A stretch of DNA of 64,000 nt from Halobacillus ihumii (GTDB lineage: Bacteria; Bacillota; Bacilli; Bacillales; Halobacillaceae): contig NZ_CACVAO010000001.1 in NCBI RefSeq assembly GCF_902726645.1, positions 2,712,764 through 2,776,763 on the forward strand, given 5' to 3'. Numbering within the stretch: the first letter of the stretch is position 1; each line of letters opens with the position of its first letter. The notes below the pieces were generated by a model that did no database searches, had not been told where the DNA came from, and was given only the letters and a program-made list of their open reading frames with translations. Below, one piece after another: positions 48,715-58,182 of this stretch. The translations under genes were made by a program, and so were the position numbers.

Positions 48715-48749
48715 CATATATTATGTGTGTTCGAATGGAGGTAACAAAA

Positions 48750-49040
48750 ATGTCCCGTATTAGCAAAGATGAAGTAAAACATGTGGCCCATTTAGCACGC
48801 CTTTCCATTAATGAAGAAGAGGCGGATATGTTTACGAAACAGCTTGACGATATCATTATGTATGCCGAGCAATTGAATGAGCTGGATACAGAAGGAGTCG
48901 AGCCGACCACTCACGTTCTTAATTTACAAAATGTGATGCGTAAAGATGAACCGAAGAAGTGGATTACGAAACAAGAAGCACTGAAAAATGCACCGGATAA
49001 GCAAGATGGTCAATTTAAAGTACCATCAATTTTGGAATAG
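48750..49040 (+). CDS. gatC: Asp-tRNA(Asn)/Glu-tRNA(Gln) amidotransferase subunit C
   Basis: A 96-residue Gat[22 protein letters not shown] starts the protein and [13 protein letters not shown] lies in the middle. It stabilises the GatA-GatB complex. ATG 48750 follows GGAGGTAACAAAA; an upstream in-frame ATG at 48723 precedes that site. Confidence 0.95.
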   Translation: MSRISKDEVKHVAHLARLSINEEEADMFTKQLDDIIMYAEQLNELDTEGVEPTTHVLNLQNVMRKDEPKKWITKQEALKNAPDKQDGQFKVPSILE

Positions 49041-49055
49041 GAGGGAGGCTTAATT

Positions 49056-50528
49056 ATGGCTTTATTTGACTACACTTTACGAGAGCTTCAAGAGAAGCTA
49101 CATAATAAAGAAATCACAGTAACCGATCTTGTTGATGAATCCTATCAGCGTATTGAGGAAGTTGATCATGCAGTGAAAGCCTTCCTTACTTTAAATAAGG
49201 AAGCTGCCCGCAAGCAGGCCGCTGAACTTGACGCTGCGCGGGGTAATGATGCAGCCAAGCTATTTGGGCTGCCAATTGGTGTGAAAGATAATATTGTCAC
49301 GAAAGGTTTACGTACTACAGCGGCAAGTCAGCTGCTGCGTAATCTGGAGGATCCACTGTATGATGCAACAGTTGTACAAAAATTAAATGAGGCAAAATCA
49401 GTCACAATCGGGAAGTTAAACATGGACGAGTTTGCGATGGGGTCCTCAAATGAGAACTCAAGCTATACCGCAACTCGTAATCCGTGGAACACCGATTACG
49501 TTCCAGGAGGATCAAGCGGCGGCTCAGCTGCAGCCGTTGCAGCGGGAGAAGTACCTTTTTCGCTCGGATCAGATACAGGCGGGTCGATTCGTCAGCCGGC
49601 TGCTTTCTGTGGAGTCGTAGGTCTGAAGCCAACGTATGGCCGTGTGTCCCGCTTTGGCCTTATCGCTTTTGCCTCCTCACTTGACCAAATTGGACCGATT
49701 ACCCGTTCAGTAGAGGACAATGCCTTTTTACTAGAAACCATTGCTGGTCATGACAAAATGGATTCTACATCAGCTGATGTGGAAGTTCCTAGATATACTG
49801 AATCCCTAACTGGTGATGTTAAAGGCTTAAAGATCGCTGTCCCTAAAGAGTATTTAGGTGAAGGTGTGACTTCAGAAGTTAAAGAAGCTGTACAAGCTGC
49901 TCTTAAAAAATACGAAGAATTGGGTGCAACATGGGAAGAAGTATCTCTTCCACATTCGAAATATGCTGTGGCAACTTACTACCTGTTGTCCTCATCCGAA
50001 GCTTCTGCAAACCTTGCTCGCTTTGACGGAGTTCGCTACGGCGTACGGACAGATAATGCCAAGACGATGCTGGATATGTTCAAAAATTCACGATCAGAAG
50101 GCTTTGGCAACGAAGTGAAGCGCCGGATTATGCTGGGAACTTTCGCGCTTAGCTCCGGTTATTATGATGCGTACTATAAAAAGGCCCAGCAAGTCCGTAC
50201 ATTGATTAAAGATGATTTTGAAAAAGTGTTTGAAGACTATGATGTGATCATTGGACCAACAACTCCAACACCAGCCTTTAAAGTGGGCGAGAAAATCGAT
50301 GACCCGCTAACGATGTATGCAAACGATATTCTAACTATTCCTGTCAACCTTGCTGGCGTACCGGGGATTTCTGTGCCGTGCGGCTTGTCTACAGATGGCC
50401 TGCCAATCGGCTTGCAAATCATTGGCAAGCATTTTGATGAAAGTACGGTTTATCGTACAGCACACGCCTTTGAACAGGCGACAGACTTCCATAAACAACG
50501 CCCGTCCCTTGGAGGTGCGCACTCATGA
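49056..50528 (+). CDS. gatA: Asp-tRNA(Asn)/Glu-tRNA(Gln) amidotransferase subunit A
   Basis: A 490-residue amidase-signature protein that releases ammonia from glutamine. The Ser-cis-Ser-Lys triad is visible: K77 (GVKDN), the serine of [11 protein letters not shown] (about 153-154) and S177 (DTGGSIRQ). The ammonia is passed to GatB for transamidation of misacylated tRNA. It overlaps gatB by four bases. Confidence 0.96.
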   Translation: MALFDYTLRELQEKLHNKEITVTDLVDESYQRIEEVDHAVKAFLTLNKEAARKQAAELDAARGNDAAKLFGLPIGVKDNIVTKGLRTTAASQLLRNLEDPLYDATVVQKLNEAKSVTIGKLNMDEFAMGSSNENSSYTATRNPWNTDYVPGGSSGGSAAAVAAGEVPFSLGSDTGGSIRQPAAFCGVVGLKPTYGRVSRFGLIAFASSLDQIGPITRSVEDNAFLLETIAGHDKMDSTSADVEVPRYTESLTGDVKGLKIAVPKEYLGEGVTSEVKEAVQAALKKYEELGATWEEVSLPHSKYAVATYYLLSSSEASANLARFDGVRYGVRTDNAKTMLDMFKNSRSEGFGNEVKRRIMLGTFALSSGYYDAYYKKAQQVRTLIKDDFEKVFEDYDVIIGPTTPTPAFKVGEKIDDPLTMYANDILTIPVNLAGVPGISVPCGLSTDGLPIGLQIIGKHFDESTVYRTAHAFEQATDFHKQRPSLGGAHS

Positions 50529-51955
50529 ATTTCGAAACAATTATTGGACTAGAGGTCCACGTTGAACTTAAAACAGAATCTAAAATTTTCAGCCCATCTT
50601 CCAATATGTTTGGAGATGAACCAAACTCGAACGTTAACCCGATTGACTTAGGATACCCAGGTGTTCTGCCTGTCCTCAATGAAGAAGCAGTTAATTTTGC
50701 CATGAAAGCCGCGATGGCCTTAAACTGCGAGATCGCAGCCGATACGAAGTTCGACCGTAAGAATTACTTTTATCCAGATAATCCGAAGGCCTACCAGATT
50801 TCTCAATTCGATCAGCCAATTGGGGAAAATGGCTACATTGATATTGAAGTAGATGGCGTTAAAAAGCGGATCGGGATCACAAGGCTTCATATGGAAGAGG
50901 ATGCCGGGAAGTTGACCCATAGTGATGACGGCTATTCTCTCGTCGATTATAACCGTCAAGGTACACCGCTCGTAGAGATTGTCTCTGAACCTGACATTCG
51001 TACACCTAAAGAAGCATATGCTTATCTTGAGGCGTTAAAGAACATCATCCAATATACAGGGGTCTCAGATTGTAAGATGGAAGAAGGTTCGCTGCGATGT
51101 GATGCCAACCTGTCTCTGCGGCCGATTGGACAAGAAGAGTTCGGAACAAAGACAGAGCTTAAGAACTTAAATTCATTCTCTTTTGTACAAAAAGGTTTAG
51201 AGTTTGAAGAAAAGCGTCAGGAAAAAGTTCTTCTTAGTGGCGGTGAAATTTTACAGGAAACGCGTCGTTATGATGAGCAGACGAAAGAAACGATTCTGAT
51301 GCGAGTGAAAGAAGGATCAGATGATTATCGTTATTTCCCTGAACCGGATCTTGTCCGTCTTCATATTGATGAAGCGTGGAAAGAACGGATACGAAAGCAA
51401 ATTCCAGAGCTGCCTGATGCCCGTAAACAACGTTACATCGAAGAACTTCAGCTTCCGGCCTACGACGCCATGGTATTGACCAATAATAAAGAGATGTCGG
51501 ATTTCTTTGAAGATACGATTGCAAACGGCGGTGACATTAAGCAATCTTCCAATTGGCTGATGGGTGAAGTTTCTGCCTACATGAACAAGCAGCAGAAGGA
51601 ATTCGGTGACTTAGCACTGACACCGCAATCCCTTGCCAAGCTGACGAAGTTAATAGAAGATGGAACGATTTCTTCAAAAATCGCCAAGAAAGTCTTTAGT
51701 GAACTCGTTGAAAAAGGCGGCGACCCTGAGAAGATTGTGAAAGACAAAGGTCTCGTGCAAATTTCTGATGAAGGACAGCTTAAAGAAATCATTACAGCGA
51801 TTCTGGATAACAATCCGCAATCCATTGAAGACTATAAAAATGGTAAAGATAAAGCACTTGGCTTTTTAGTCGGACAAGTGATGAAGGAAACAAAAGGTCA
51901 GGCAAACCCGCCTATGGTCAATAAAATCATCCTTGAAGAAATGGATAAGCGTTAA
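50525..51955 (+). CDS. gatB: Asp-tRNA(Asn)/Glu-tRNA(Gln) amidotransferase subunit B
   Basis: A 476-residue GatB: a kinase-like cradle domain ([12 protein letters not shown] at the start, [14 protein letters not shown] and [14 protein letters not shown]) and a C-terminal YqeY-like tail domain. It phosphorylates and amidates Glu-tRNA(Gln) or Asp-tRNA(Asn). It is the last gene of the operon, before a terminator. Confidence 0.96.
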   Translation: MNFETIIGLEVHVELKTESKIFSPSSNMFGDEPNSNVNPIDLGYPGVLPVLNEEAVNFAMKAAMALNCEIAADTKFDRKNYFYPDNPKAYQISQFDQPIGENGYIDIEVDGVKKRIGITRLHMEEDAGKLTHSDDGYSLVDYNRQGTPLVEIVSEPDIRTPKEAYAYLEALKNIIQYTGVSDCKMEEGSLRCDANLSLRPIGQEEFGTKTELKNLNSFSFVQKGLEFEEKRQEKVLLSGGEILQETRRYDEQTKETILMRVKEGSDDYRYFPEPDLVRLHIDEAWKERIRKQIPELPDARKQRYIEELQLPAYDAMVLTNNKEMSDFFEDTIANGGDIKQSSNWLMGEVSAYMNKQQKEFGDLALTPQSLAKLTKLIEDGTISSKIAKKVFSELVEKGGDPEKIVKDKGLVQISDEGQLKEIITAILDNNPQSIEDYKNGKDKALGFLVGQVMKETKGQANPPMVNKIILEEMDKR

Positions 51956-51966
51956 GGTTTCTGGTC

Positions 51967-51998
51967 AAAAGCACGCACTAACCCTGCGTGCTTTTATA
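51967..51998 (+). terminator. Terminator of gatCAB
   Basis: AAAAGCACGC pairs with GCGTGCTTTT around a nine-base loop. Confidence 0.8.
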
Positions 51999-52039
51999 TG
52001 GCAGGGCAGTTATTTCTTTGTGCCCTCTAGAAAAAGTGC

Positions 52040-52067
52040 TTGCAAATTTTAGAAAAAAGACTATGAT
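52040..52067 (+). promoter_or_regulatory. Promoter of dgkB
   Basis: TTGCAA, 16-base spacer, TATGAT, about 38 bases before dgkB. Confidence 0.55.
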
Positions 52068-52104
52068 GTAATTTGGAGCACACCTGGATGAAGGAGGGCT
52101 TACT

Positions 52105-53022
52105 ATGCAACGTGCCCGAATAATATATAATCCGACATCAGGAAGAGAAGTTATCAGAAAAGTTCTCCCTGACATTTTGCAGCGATTCGAACAAGCTGGT
52201 TATGAAGCATCTACCCATGCGACAACATGTGCCGGAGATGCAACTGAAGCAGCTAAGATCGCCGTCGAACGCAGATTCGATGTCGTTGTGGCTGCAGGTG
52301 GGGATGGAACGATTAACGAAGTCATTAATGGCGTAGCGGAACAGCCATTTAGACCGAAGCTTGGTATTATTCCAGTCGGAACTACTAACGATTTCGCGCG
52401 AGCACTTTATGTCCCGCGTAATATTCATAAAGCCGTTGACGTCATTTTAGAGGGCTATTCAGCTCCGCTTGATATCGGCCGTGTCAATGATCAATATTTT
52501 ATGAACATCGCTGGCGGAGGAAAGATTACCGAGATTTCCTATGAAGTCCCGAGTAAACTCAAGACGATGCTTGGCCAGCTTGCATATTATTTAAAGGGGA
52601 TGGAGATGCTTCCATCGATCAAGCCTACGTATGTTGAAATGGAGTATGATGGCAAGCTGTATCAAGGTGACATTATGCTGTTCCTCGTCTCTAATACGAA
52701 TTCAGTTGGCGGACTTGAGAAACTGGCACCTGAAGCGCAAATGGATGATGGTTTATTTGACTTAATGATTATTGAGAAAATGAACATCGCTGAATTTGTG
52801 AGACTGGCTACATTAGCCATCCAAGGAACACACTTGAACCATCCGAAATTCATTCATAAAACTGCGAGCCGGATAAAAGTGAAAACAGAAGAGAAAATGC
52901 AGCTTAATATTGACGGTGAATTTGGCGGGCTCTTGCCAGGAGAATTCGTTAACCTGTATAAGCATATTGATTTTTTTGTGCCAGAAGAAAAGTTTTCGCA
53001 TGAGCAAGAAGATGAATCGTAA
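52105..53022 (+). CDS. dgkB: Diacylglycerol kinase DgkB
   Basis: A 305-residue soluble lipid kinase. GGDGT (65-69) with INEVING, then GIIPVGTTNDFARAL for the nucleotide, and a C-terminal beta-sandwich domain. It returns diacylglycerol from lipoteichoic-acid synthesis to phosphatidic acid. GAAGGAGGG precedes ATG 52105. Its place between gatB and rlmCD matches B. subtilis. Confidence 0.93.
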   Translation: MQRARIIYNPTSGREVIRKVLPDILQRFEQAGYEASTHATTCAGDATEAAKIAVERRFDVVVAAGGDGTINEVINGVAEQPFRPKLGIIPVGTTNDFARALYVPRNIHKAVDVILEGYSAPLDIGRVNDQYFMNIAGGGKITEISYEVPSKLKTMLGQLAYYLKGMEMLPSIKPTYVEMEYDGKLYQGDIMLFLVSNTNSVGGLEKLAPEAQMDDGLFDLMIIEKMNIAEFVRLATLAIQGTHLNHPKFIHKTASRIKVKTEEKMQLNIDGEFGGLLPGEFVNLYKHIDFFVPEEKFSHEQEDES

Positions 53023-53031
53023 CTGATATTA

Positions 53032-53078
53032 AACCGCCTCAAGCCTTTGTAATGGACAAAGGCTTGAGGCGGTTTTTT
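53032..53078 (+). terminator. Strong terminator after dgkB
   Basis: AACCGCCTCAAGCCTTTGT pairs perfectly with ACAAAGGCTTGAGGCGGTT, followed by TTTT. Confidence 0.92.
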
Positions 53079-53163
53079 ATTTCCTTTTAGGGGATTTATG
53101 AGAGGACGAGCCTCGGGTTTTGGATCTAGTTTTGGATCTAGGTTCTGGAGCCGGACGAACGGC

Positions 53164-53268
53164 TGATTCTGAAATAACGCGAGGTGATTCTGAAGTAACG
53201 TGGGGTGATTCTGAAATAACGACAGATGATTCTAAAATAACGTGAATGGATTCTTAAATATCGGGTTT
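53164..53268. repeat. Tandem array of five 21-bp units (array C)
   Basis: Units start at 53164, 53185, 53206, 53227 and 53248. The common form is TGATTCTGAAATAACG plus five variable bases. The last unit contains the stop codon (minus strand, 53254-53256) of the frameshifted NERD gene. Two short copies of GGATCTAG lie just upstream at about 53120-53142. There are no spacers, so it is not CRISPR. Confidence 0.8.
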
Positions 53269-54221
53269 TAACTTATATTTTCTGTCTTTAGTACGCCCGG
53301 AAAAGCTTTGACTGTTTTCTAATAGTATTCTTTTTGCTACATATTCCGTTTTAATGCTGGCGAATTCTCGGAATTCTAAATTAGTAATCTCCTTCCCGAC
53401 CAGAAGTTGGAAATCTCGCAATGCCGCTAAGTGAGCATCCTTCGATTAAATCCACACCATGGACAAACCCAGTGATCTCGCTTTCGCTCCATAGGGAACC
53501 TCTTGCATTTCAGGCATTGAACGCCTTTTATTAAATCTTCAACCTTCAAATCAAAACGTTCAAGTATAGAACCCCCACGGTAAGGAGTGTTTCCTTTTTC
53601 AAAACAATGCGCTGCCTGCTTTATTATTGGACTTTCCCAGTACTTCCTATCAAATGTAGATGTTAAATTCGTGACGGATGGGATAATTTGTTTCGGCCGG
53701 ATAATCCGCCTTTTTCGTCCTTCTAAATCAGAACCATGTGTCTTGATTACAGTTCTGGAATTGGCAACCACTACAAATGAGTTAATAGGAATCTCAGGAA
53801 GACCGAATTGATCTAGCCACATCCTAAGTTGGTGACATTGGTGTTCCACCTGTAAAAAGGGATCTGGAAATGTTTCCTTTTTACCTTCAAAAACACGTAA
53901 AAGTTGATGATGTTCGAAGTCGAAAATAAGTTTTCCGCGCAAATTTTTCACTTCAAGGATTAGAAGGTAGGATGGAGTGAGGATGAGGCAATCGATTTGA
54001 AAATGTTGAATGCCGTCGAAGAGACGGAGATCTTGGATAACATGGTATTTATTTGAGTGAAGGTATTGAAGGAAGTGATCGGTGGTGGTTTCTCCGAAGT
54101 GGCCGGCCGACCTTATGGCATACTGTTCTTGGACGTCGCTGCGTTTAGAGTGACTAGGGGGCAAGCGCTCCAATAACGAGGCTATTTGCTTGTGTTGCGT
54201 TGTTCTCATTCTTTTTTCCAA
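53254..54221 (-). pseudogene. NERD-domain protein with zinc ribbon, frameshifted near its end
   Basis: The intact first frame (54221 to 53427, 264 residues, TTG start nine bases after GGAGAG) has a nuclease-related domain: QIDCLILTPSYLLILEVKNLRGK carries the D...E-x-K pattern at about 75-97. A zinc ribbon (CLKC, CPWC) lies near the end, and the frame stops at NRRMLT. Another minus-strand frame continues at once with SKDAHLAALRDF, then FREFASIKTEYVAKRIL and KDRKYKLKP, ending at 53254. That tail looks like the usual C-terminus after the zinc ribbon. One missing base near 53441-53452 would explain the break. It may be a recent mutation or a sequencing error. The role of NERD proteins is unknown; DNA processing is proposed. 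Confidence 0.7.
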
Positions 54222-54288
54222 AATATATCACTCTCCAATCCTTAATAGTATTCGTCATACTGTGAAAATCACCTCTATTTTCTTTTAC

Positions 54289-54330
54289 AAAAAAATCCCC
54301 TGCGCATCATTTCTGATGACACAGGAGATT
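54289..54330 (-). terminator. Terminator of the second symporter operon
   Basis: On the minus strand CTCCTGTGTCATCA pairs with TGATGCGCAGGGG and runs into TTTTTTT. Confidence 0.8.
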
Positions 54331-54341
54331 GATATTCCTTA

Positions 54342-55814
54342 TTAAGCTTTTTCCATTTTTGCCTTGTACTCGTCATATTCTGATTGAACTTCTTGTGGTG
54401 GCTCTTTACCAAGAAGACTGACGATAATAATGGCAAGACCTGCAAAGATGAAGCCAGGGGCTAATTCGTATAATTCGAAAATACCTCCTGATAGTTGTTT
54501 CCAGATAATGACGGTTGCAGCACCGACAATAATCCCGGCTAGTGCGCCATCTCTAGTCATACGCTTCCAGAATAGGCTCAAGATGATAACAGGACCAAAT
54601 GCAGCACCAAACCCTGCCCATGCATAACTTACAAGTTCGAGCACTTTACTATCACGGTCATAACCTAATAAGACAGCAAGAAATGCGATTCCCAGCACGG
54701 CGATTCTTCCTACAATCATTTCTTCTTTCTGACTTGCGCTCTTTCTAAAGATGGCCTTATAGAAGTCTTGCGCTAAGGCACTTGAAGATACAAGCAGCTG
54801 TGAATCCACTGTACTCATAATTGCTGAAAGAATAGCGGCAAGTAAGAAACCGGCTACCCATGGGTTAAAGAGAATCTGGGAGAACATGATAAATACTGTC
54901 TCAGAGTTCTCAAGCGGAGCGTCAGCAAAGAAAGCAATACCTGAAAAGCCGACAAGAATGGCACCAAATAGAGAGATAACCATCCAGGACATACCGATAA
55001 GGCGTGCCTTTGGAATATCTTTGGTTGATCTGATCCCCATAAATCGCACAATGATGTGTGGTTGTCCAAAGTAACCAAGTCCCCATGCAAGCAGGGAAAC
55101 CACACTTACAAACGTAGCACCAGAATAGACGTTGAGATAAGAAGGGTCCATACTTCCGATAGTATTAACCGTTTCATTCCAGCCGCCAAGCTCAACAATG
55201 GCAACAATTGGGATAATGATTAAGGCTAAGAACATTAAGATCCCTTGAATAAAGTCTGTCCAGCTTGCTGCAAGGAACCCGCCAAACAAAGTATAAGAAA
55301 GGATAACAGCCGCTCCTACCCATAAGGCAAGTCTGTAATCCATACCAAATGAACTTTCTAACAGTATTGCTCCACCTACAAGACTAGATGAAGTGTAGAA
55401 GGTAAAGAAGACTAAGATGATTACTGCAGAAATAACACGAAGTATTTTTGAATGGTCACGGAAACGATTTTCGAAGTAATCGGGAACCGTGATGGAGTCA
55501 TTAGAAACCTCTGTGTACACGCGGAATGGTTTCGCAACAAATTGCCAGTTCAAGTAGGCACCCATTGCCAAACCTACGGCAAGCCAGATGGAGCCCATAC
55601 CACTTACATACATAGCTCCGGGTAAACCAAGCATGAGCCACCCACTCATGTCAGAAGAACCAGCACTTAAGGCAGCTACTCCTGGAGTTAATCGTCTTCC
55701 ACCCAGTACATAATCTGATAAGTTACTGGTCAATTTTGCGGCCAAATAACCAATTATTTGCATTCCAACAAGATAAATTATAATCGATGTTAACGTCTGA
55801 TAATTAATATCCAT
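54342..55814 (-). CDS. putP: Sodium/proline symporter, second copy
   Basis: A 490-residue sodium:solute symporter paralogous to the product of 47021-48532. SAGSSDMSGWLMLGLPGAMY, FYTSSSLVGGAI and DSQLLVSSSALAQDFYKAIF are conserved, so sodium and proline sites look intact. It starts at ATG 55814, seven bases after the small membrane gene; an upstream in-frame ATG would overlap that gene. It ends with a charged tail. Having two symporters, one near pruA and one isolated, suggests a split between osmoprotection and catabolism, but which does which is not visible. Confidence 0.85.
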   Translation of the reverse strand: MDINYQTLTSIIIYLVGMQIIGYLAAKLTSNLSDYVLGGRRLTPGVAALSAGSSDMSGWLMLGLPGAMYVSGMGSIWLAVGLAMGAYLNWQFVAKPFRVYTEVSNDSITVPDYFENRFRDHSKILRVISAVIILVFFTFYTSSSLVGGAILLESSFGMDYRLALWVGAAVILSYTLFGGFLAASWTDFIQGILMFLALIIIPIVAIVELGGWNETVNTIGSMDPSYLNVYSGATFVSVVSLLAWGLGYFGQPHIIVRFMGIRSTKDIPKARLIGMSWMVISLFGAILVGFSGIAFFADAPLENSETVFIMFSQILFNPWVAGFLLAAILSAIMSTVDSQLLVSSSALAQDFYKAIFRKSASQKEEMIVGRIAVLGIAFLAVLLGYDRDSKVLELVSYAWAGFGAAFGPVIILSLFWKRMTRDGALAGIIVGAATVIIWKQLSGGIFELYELAPGFIFAGLAIIIVSLLGKEPPQEVQSEYDEYKAKMEKA

Positions 55815-55821
55815 TGTTTTA

Positions 55822-55929
55822 TTAGCTCTCTCCTCTTTCTGTAAAGTAAGTGATGATTGATAGTACAATTAATAGCGGCATTGGAATAAGAAGCCAGCAC
55901 CAAGTTGCTAGGGTTAGATCAAATTCCAC
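55822..55929 (-). CDS. Small single-span membrane protein coupled to second symporter
   Basis: GTG 55929, with AGGAGGTG just upstream, opens a 35-residue frame. It has a short acidic N-terminus (VEFDLTLATW) and one helix (WLLIPMPLLIVLSIITYF), ending TERGES. It is related to the protein at 46886-47014, which sits in the same place before the other symporter. The symporter ribosome binding site (AGAGGAGAG) overlaps the last codons in both cases, and both gaps read TAATAAAACA before ATG. Confidence 0.8.
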   Translation of the reverse strand: MEFDLTLATWCWLLIPMPLLIVLSIITYFTERGES

Positions 55930-56385
55930 ATTTTCACCTCCTAAATGACATGTTTTTAATTTCTCCCCTTTGTTGAGCCCATTGCAATAAGTTTTGAAAA
56001 TATACAATGATATACATAACGTAAATTTTGGTAATGGATCATGCGATGGGCATTAAAAGCAAACATGTTGTTAATCATAACACAATAAATACATCTGAAC
56101 ATAGAGAAGATTAATACAATTATACTATATTGCATAAAAATGCACTATAACGCATTATTTTCACCTGTATATGGTCCATTAGTAATATCTATACAAAATT
56201 ATTTATAAAATTAATTTCGACAAATTCTTTGTATTCCATATATACGATGAGTATTCATATTATCTCCCGATTCTCACAACAATACATATATAACTTAATT
56301 TGTTCGGGTGTATTTTGCTTTTCGCAAACGGAATTAAATGTGATAAACTTTGAACAGCAAAGAAATGTAAAGGACGGATCAAAAT
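55930..56385. other. Divergent intergenic region with TGCATAAAAATGCA motif
   Basis: AT-rich gap between the leftward small gene and the rightward rlmCD. TGCATAAAAATGCA (56131-56144) is a near palindrome shared with the first symporter's upstream region. On the minus strand a TATAAT lies at 56124-56119, so the motif would fall between -10 and a weak -35. No gene is seen. Confidence 0.5.
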
Positions 56386-57762
56386 ATGGCCAAACCAAAG
56401 CCACCCGTACAAAAAAATGAAACCATTCAACTCGAATTTGAAGACTTGACCCATGAAGGAAATGGAGTGGGCAAAGTCGATGGTTACCCCTTGTTCGTTC
56501 CCTACGGTCTTCCTGGAGAGACAGCTAAAGTAAAAGTGGTAAAGGTCAAGAAGAATTTCGGTTTCGGCAAATTGTTGGAAGTAGATGCAACAAGTGAAGA
56601 ACGCGTTGAACCGCCATGCGATGTGTTCTATCAGTGCGGCGGCTGCCAGCTTCAGCACATGAGCTACAGCATGCAGCTTGACATGAAACGCAACCAAGTG
56701 AAAAACGCCATGAAGAAAATTGGACATCTCGACCAAGTTCCCGTTCATGAAACAATTGGGATGGACGACCCCTGGCGCTATCGCAATAAAGTGCAAATCC
56801 CTGTTGGTCAAAAAGAAGACGGACAGTTGATGACCGGATTTTATCAGAAGCGCAGTCACAATATCATTGATATGGACACCTGTTTAATCCAAGATGAAAT
56901 GAATGATCGTATGGTCGAGTCCGTAAGACGTATTGCCAGCCGCTTAGGCATCGATGCGTATGACGAAGAATCTCATCGCGGAGTATTACGGCATATTATG
57001 GTACGAACTGGTCAAAGCACAAAGGATATTATGATTGTTCTCGTCACACGGACGAAAAAACTTCCTTATAAAGAGGAACTGATTGATGAATTGCGCGAGG
57101 CTTTTCCTAATGTAAAATCGATCGTTCATAACATCAACAGCGGCAGGACCAATGTGATTCTTGGAAAAGAAACCAAGGTGCTCTGGGGCGATGAATACAT
57201 TTATGACACAATCGGTGACGTGAAGTTCATGATATCGCCAAAGTCATTTTACCAGGTAAACCCGACCCAGACGAAGAAGCTCTATGACCAAGCCTTGCAG
57301 TATGCCGACTTACGCGGCGGAGAAACCGTGATCGACGCGTATTGCGGGATCGGCACTATTTCATTATTTTTAGCCCAAAAAGCGAAGAAAGTATATGGAG
57401 TGGAAATCGTTCCCGAAGCTGTCACGGATGCGAAGAAAAACGCTCGCCTGAATAAAATGGACAATGCGGAATTTTATGTAGGAAAAGCAGAGGAGATCAT
57501 GCCATGGTGGCGTACGCAAGGATTGCGGCCAGACGTGATTGTCGTTGATCCGCCAAGAAAGGGCTGCGATGAAGAATTGTTGAAAGCTATGCTTGATATG
57601 GAACCGGAGCGGATCGTCTATGTCTCCTGTAATCCGTCGACGCTGGCGCGTGATTTGCGTGTGCTTGAGGATGGGGGATATGAGACGAAAGTGGTTCAGC
57701 CTGTTGATATGTTTCCGCAGACGGCTCATGTAGAGTGCGTCACTTGGTTGGAGAAAAAGTAA
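56386..57762 (+). CDS. rlmCD: 23S rRNA (uracil-5-)-methyltransferase RlmCD
   Basis: A 458-residue SAM-dependent enzyme of the RumA/TrmA family. TRAM domain at 10-70, a 4Fe-4S site with C78, C84 and C87 ([10 protein letters not shown]) and a fourth cysteine near 165. The Rossmann SAM motif [14 protein letters not shown] and the catalytic cysteine in [12 protein letters not shown] are present. B. subtilis has one such enzyme, RlmCD (YefA), that methylates both U747 and U1939. The position after dgkB agrees. Confidence 0.92.
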   Translation: MAKPKPPVQKNETIQLEFEDLTHEGNGVGKVDGYPLFVPYGLPGETAKVKVVKVKKNFGFGKLLEVDATSEERVEPPCDVFYQCGGCQLQHMSYSMQLDMKRNQVKNAMKKIGHLDQVPVHETIGMDDPWRYRNKVQIPVGQKEDGQLMTGFYQKRSHNIIDMDTCLIQDEMNDRMVESVRRIASRLGIDAYDEESHRGVLRHIMVRTGQSTKDIMIVLVTRTKKLPYKEELIDELREAFPNVKSIVHNINSGRTNVILGKETKVLWGDEYIYDTIGDVKFMISPKSFYQVNPTQTKKLYDQALQYADLRGGETVIDAYCGIGTISLFLAQKAKKVYGVEIVPEAVTDAKKNARLNKMDNAEFYVGKAEEIMPWWRTQGLRPDVIVVDPPRKGCDEELLKAMLDMEPERIVYVSCNPSTLARDLRVLEDGGYETKVVQPVDMFPQTAHVECVTWLEKK

Positions 57763-57798
57763 AATGGTTGAACAGTAGTTGGGGAAGGAGAATGAAAA

Positions 57799-57999
57799 AT
57801 GGAAGCAAATAAAAAATGGCTTTCTTTGCCGAAAGATATCAGAAGCCAACTCATTGGCAACGTTTTTTGTTCGAGTTGTTTGAATGCTGTCACTATTACT
57901 GATTTTATTATCGTCGATCATCAAGAGGGTGTTCTTTTGGAAGGAAAATGCAAAAACTGTGGAAATGGAGTAGCAAGAGTTGTGGAGCTGGAATCATGA
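57799..57999 (+). CDS. Small zinc-ribbon protein of unknown function
   Basis: A 66-residue cytoplasmic protein with two CxxC pairs (FCSSCLN near 24-27 and CKNCGNG near 51-54), so a zinc ribbon is likely. GGAAGGAG precedes ATG 57799. It follows rlmCD by 36 bases and is followed by a terminator, so the two may be cotranscribed. I do not recognise a named family. Confidence 0.7.
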   Translation: MEANKKWLSLPKDIRSQLIGNVFCSSCLNAVTITDFIIVDHQEGVLLEGKCKNCGNGVARVVELES

Positions 58000-58004
58000 A
58001 ACAA

Positions 58005-58036
58005 AGCAGGAGTTCAAATAAGAGCTCCTGCTTTTT
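58005..58036 (+). terminator. Terminator after the zinc-ribbon gene
   Basis: AGCAGGAG pairs with CTCCTGCT around a 12-base loop, then TTTTT. Confidence 0.85.
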
Positions 58037-58052
58037 CAATGCAATTTTTTAT

Positions 58053-58178
58053 AATTACGACTTTACGTGGAGCGATACAGTCCTAGCTATGTGGGATAGC
58101 GCCTTAACGCGGAGAGATAACGACCTAACGAGAAGTGATAGTGTCTTACCTCAATAGGATAATGTCCGAACTAGAATT
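58053..58178. repeat. Tandem array of six 21-bp units (array A)
   Basis: Units start at 58053, 58074, 58095, 58116, 58137 and 58158. Typical units are GATAGCGCCTTAACGCGGAG and GATAACGACCTAACGAGAAG plus one base. The array ends four bases from the DUF4317 stop codon. Unit for unit it resembles array B at 63774-63899. Confidence 0.85.
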
Positions 58179-58182
58179 TCGG

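Noticed and set aside
56260-56859. 199-codon open frame on the minus strand opposite the start of rlmCD
   Set aside because: It mirrors conserved rlmCD codons and ends in the intergenic region without any recognisable protein features.
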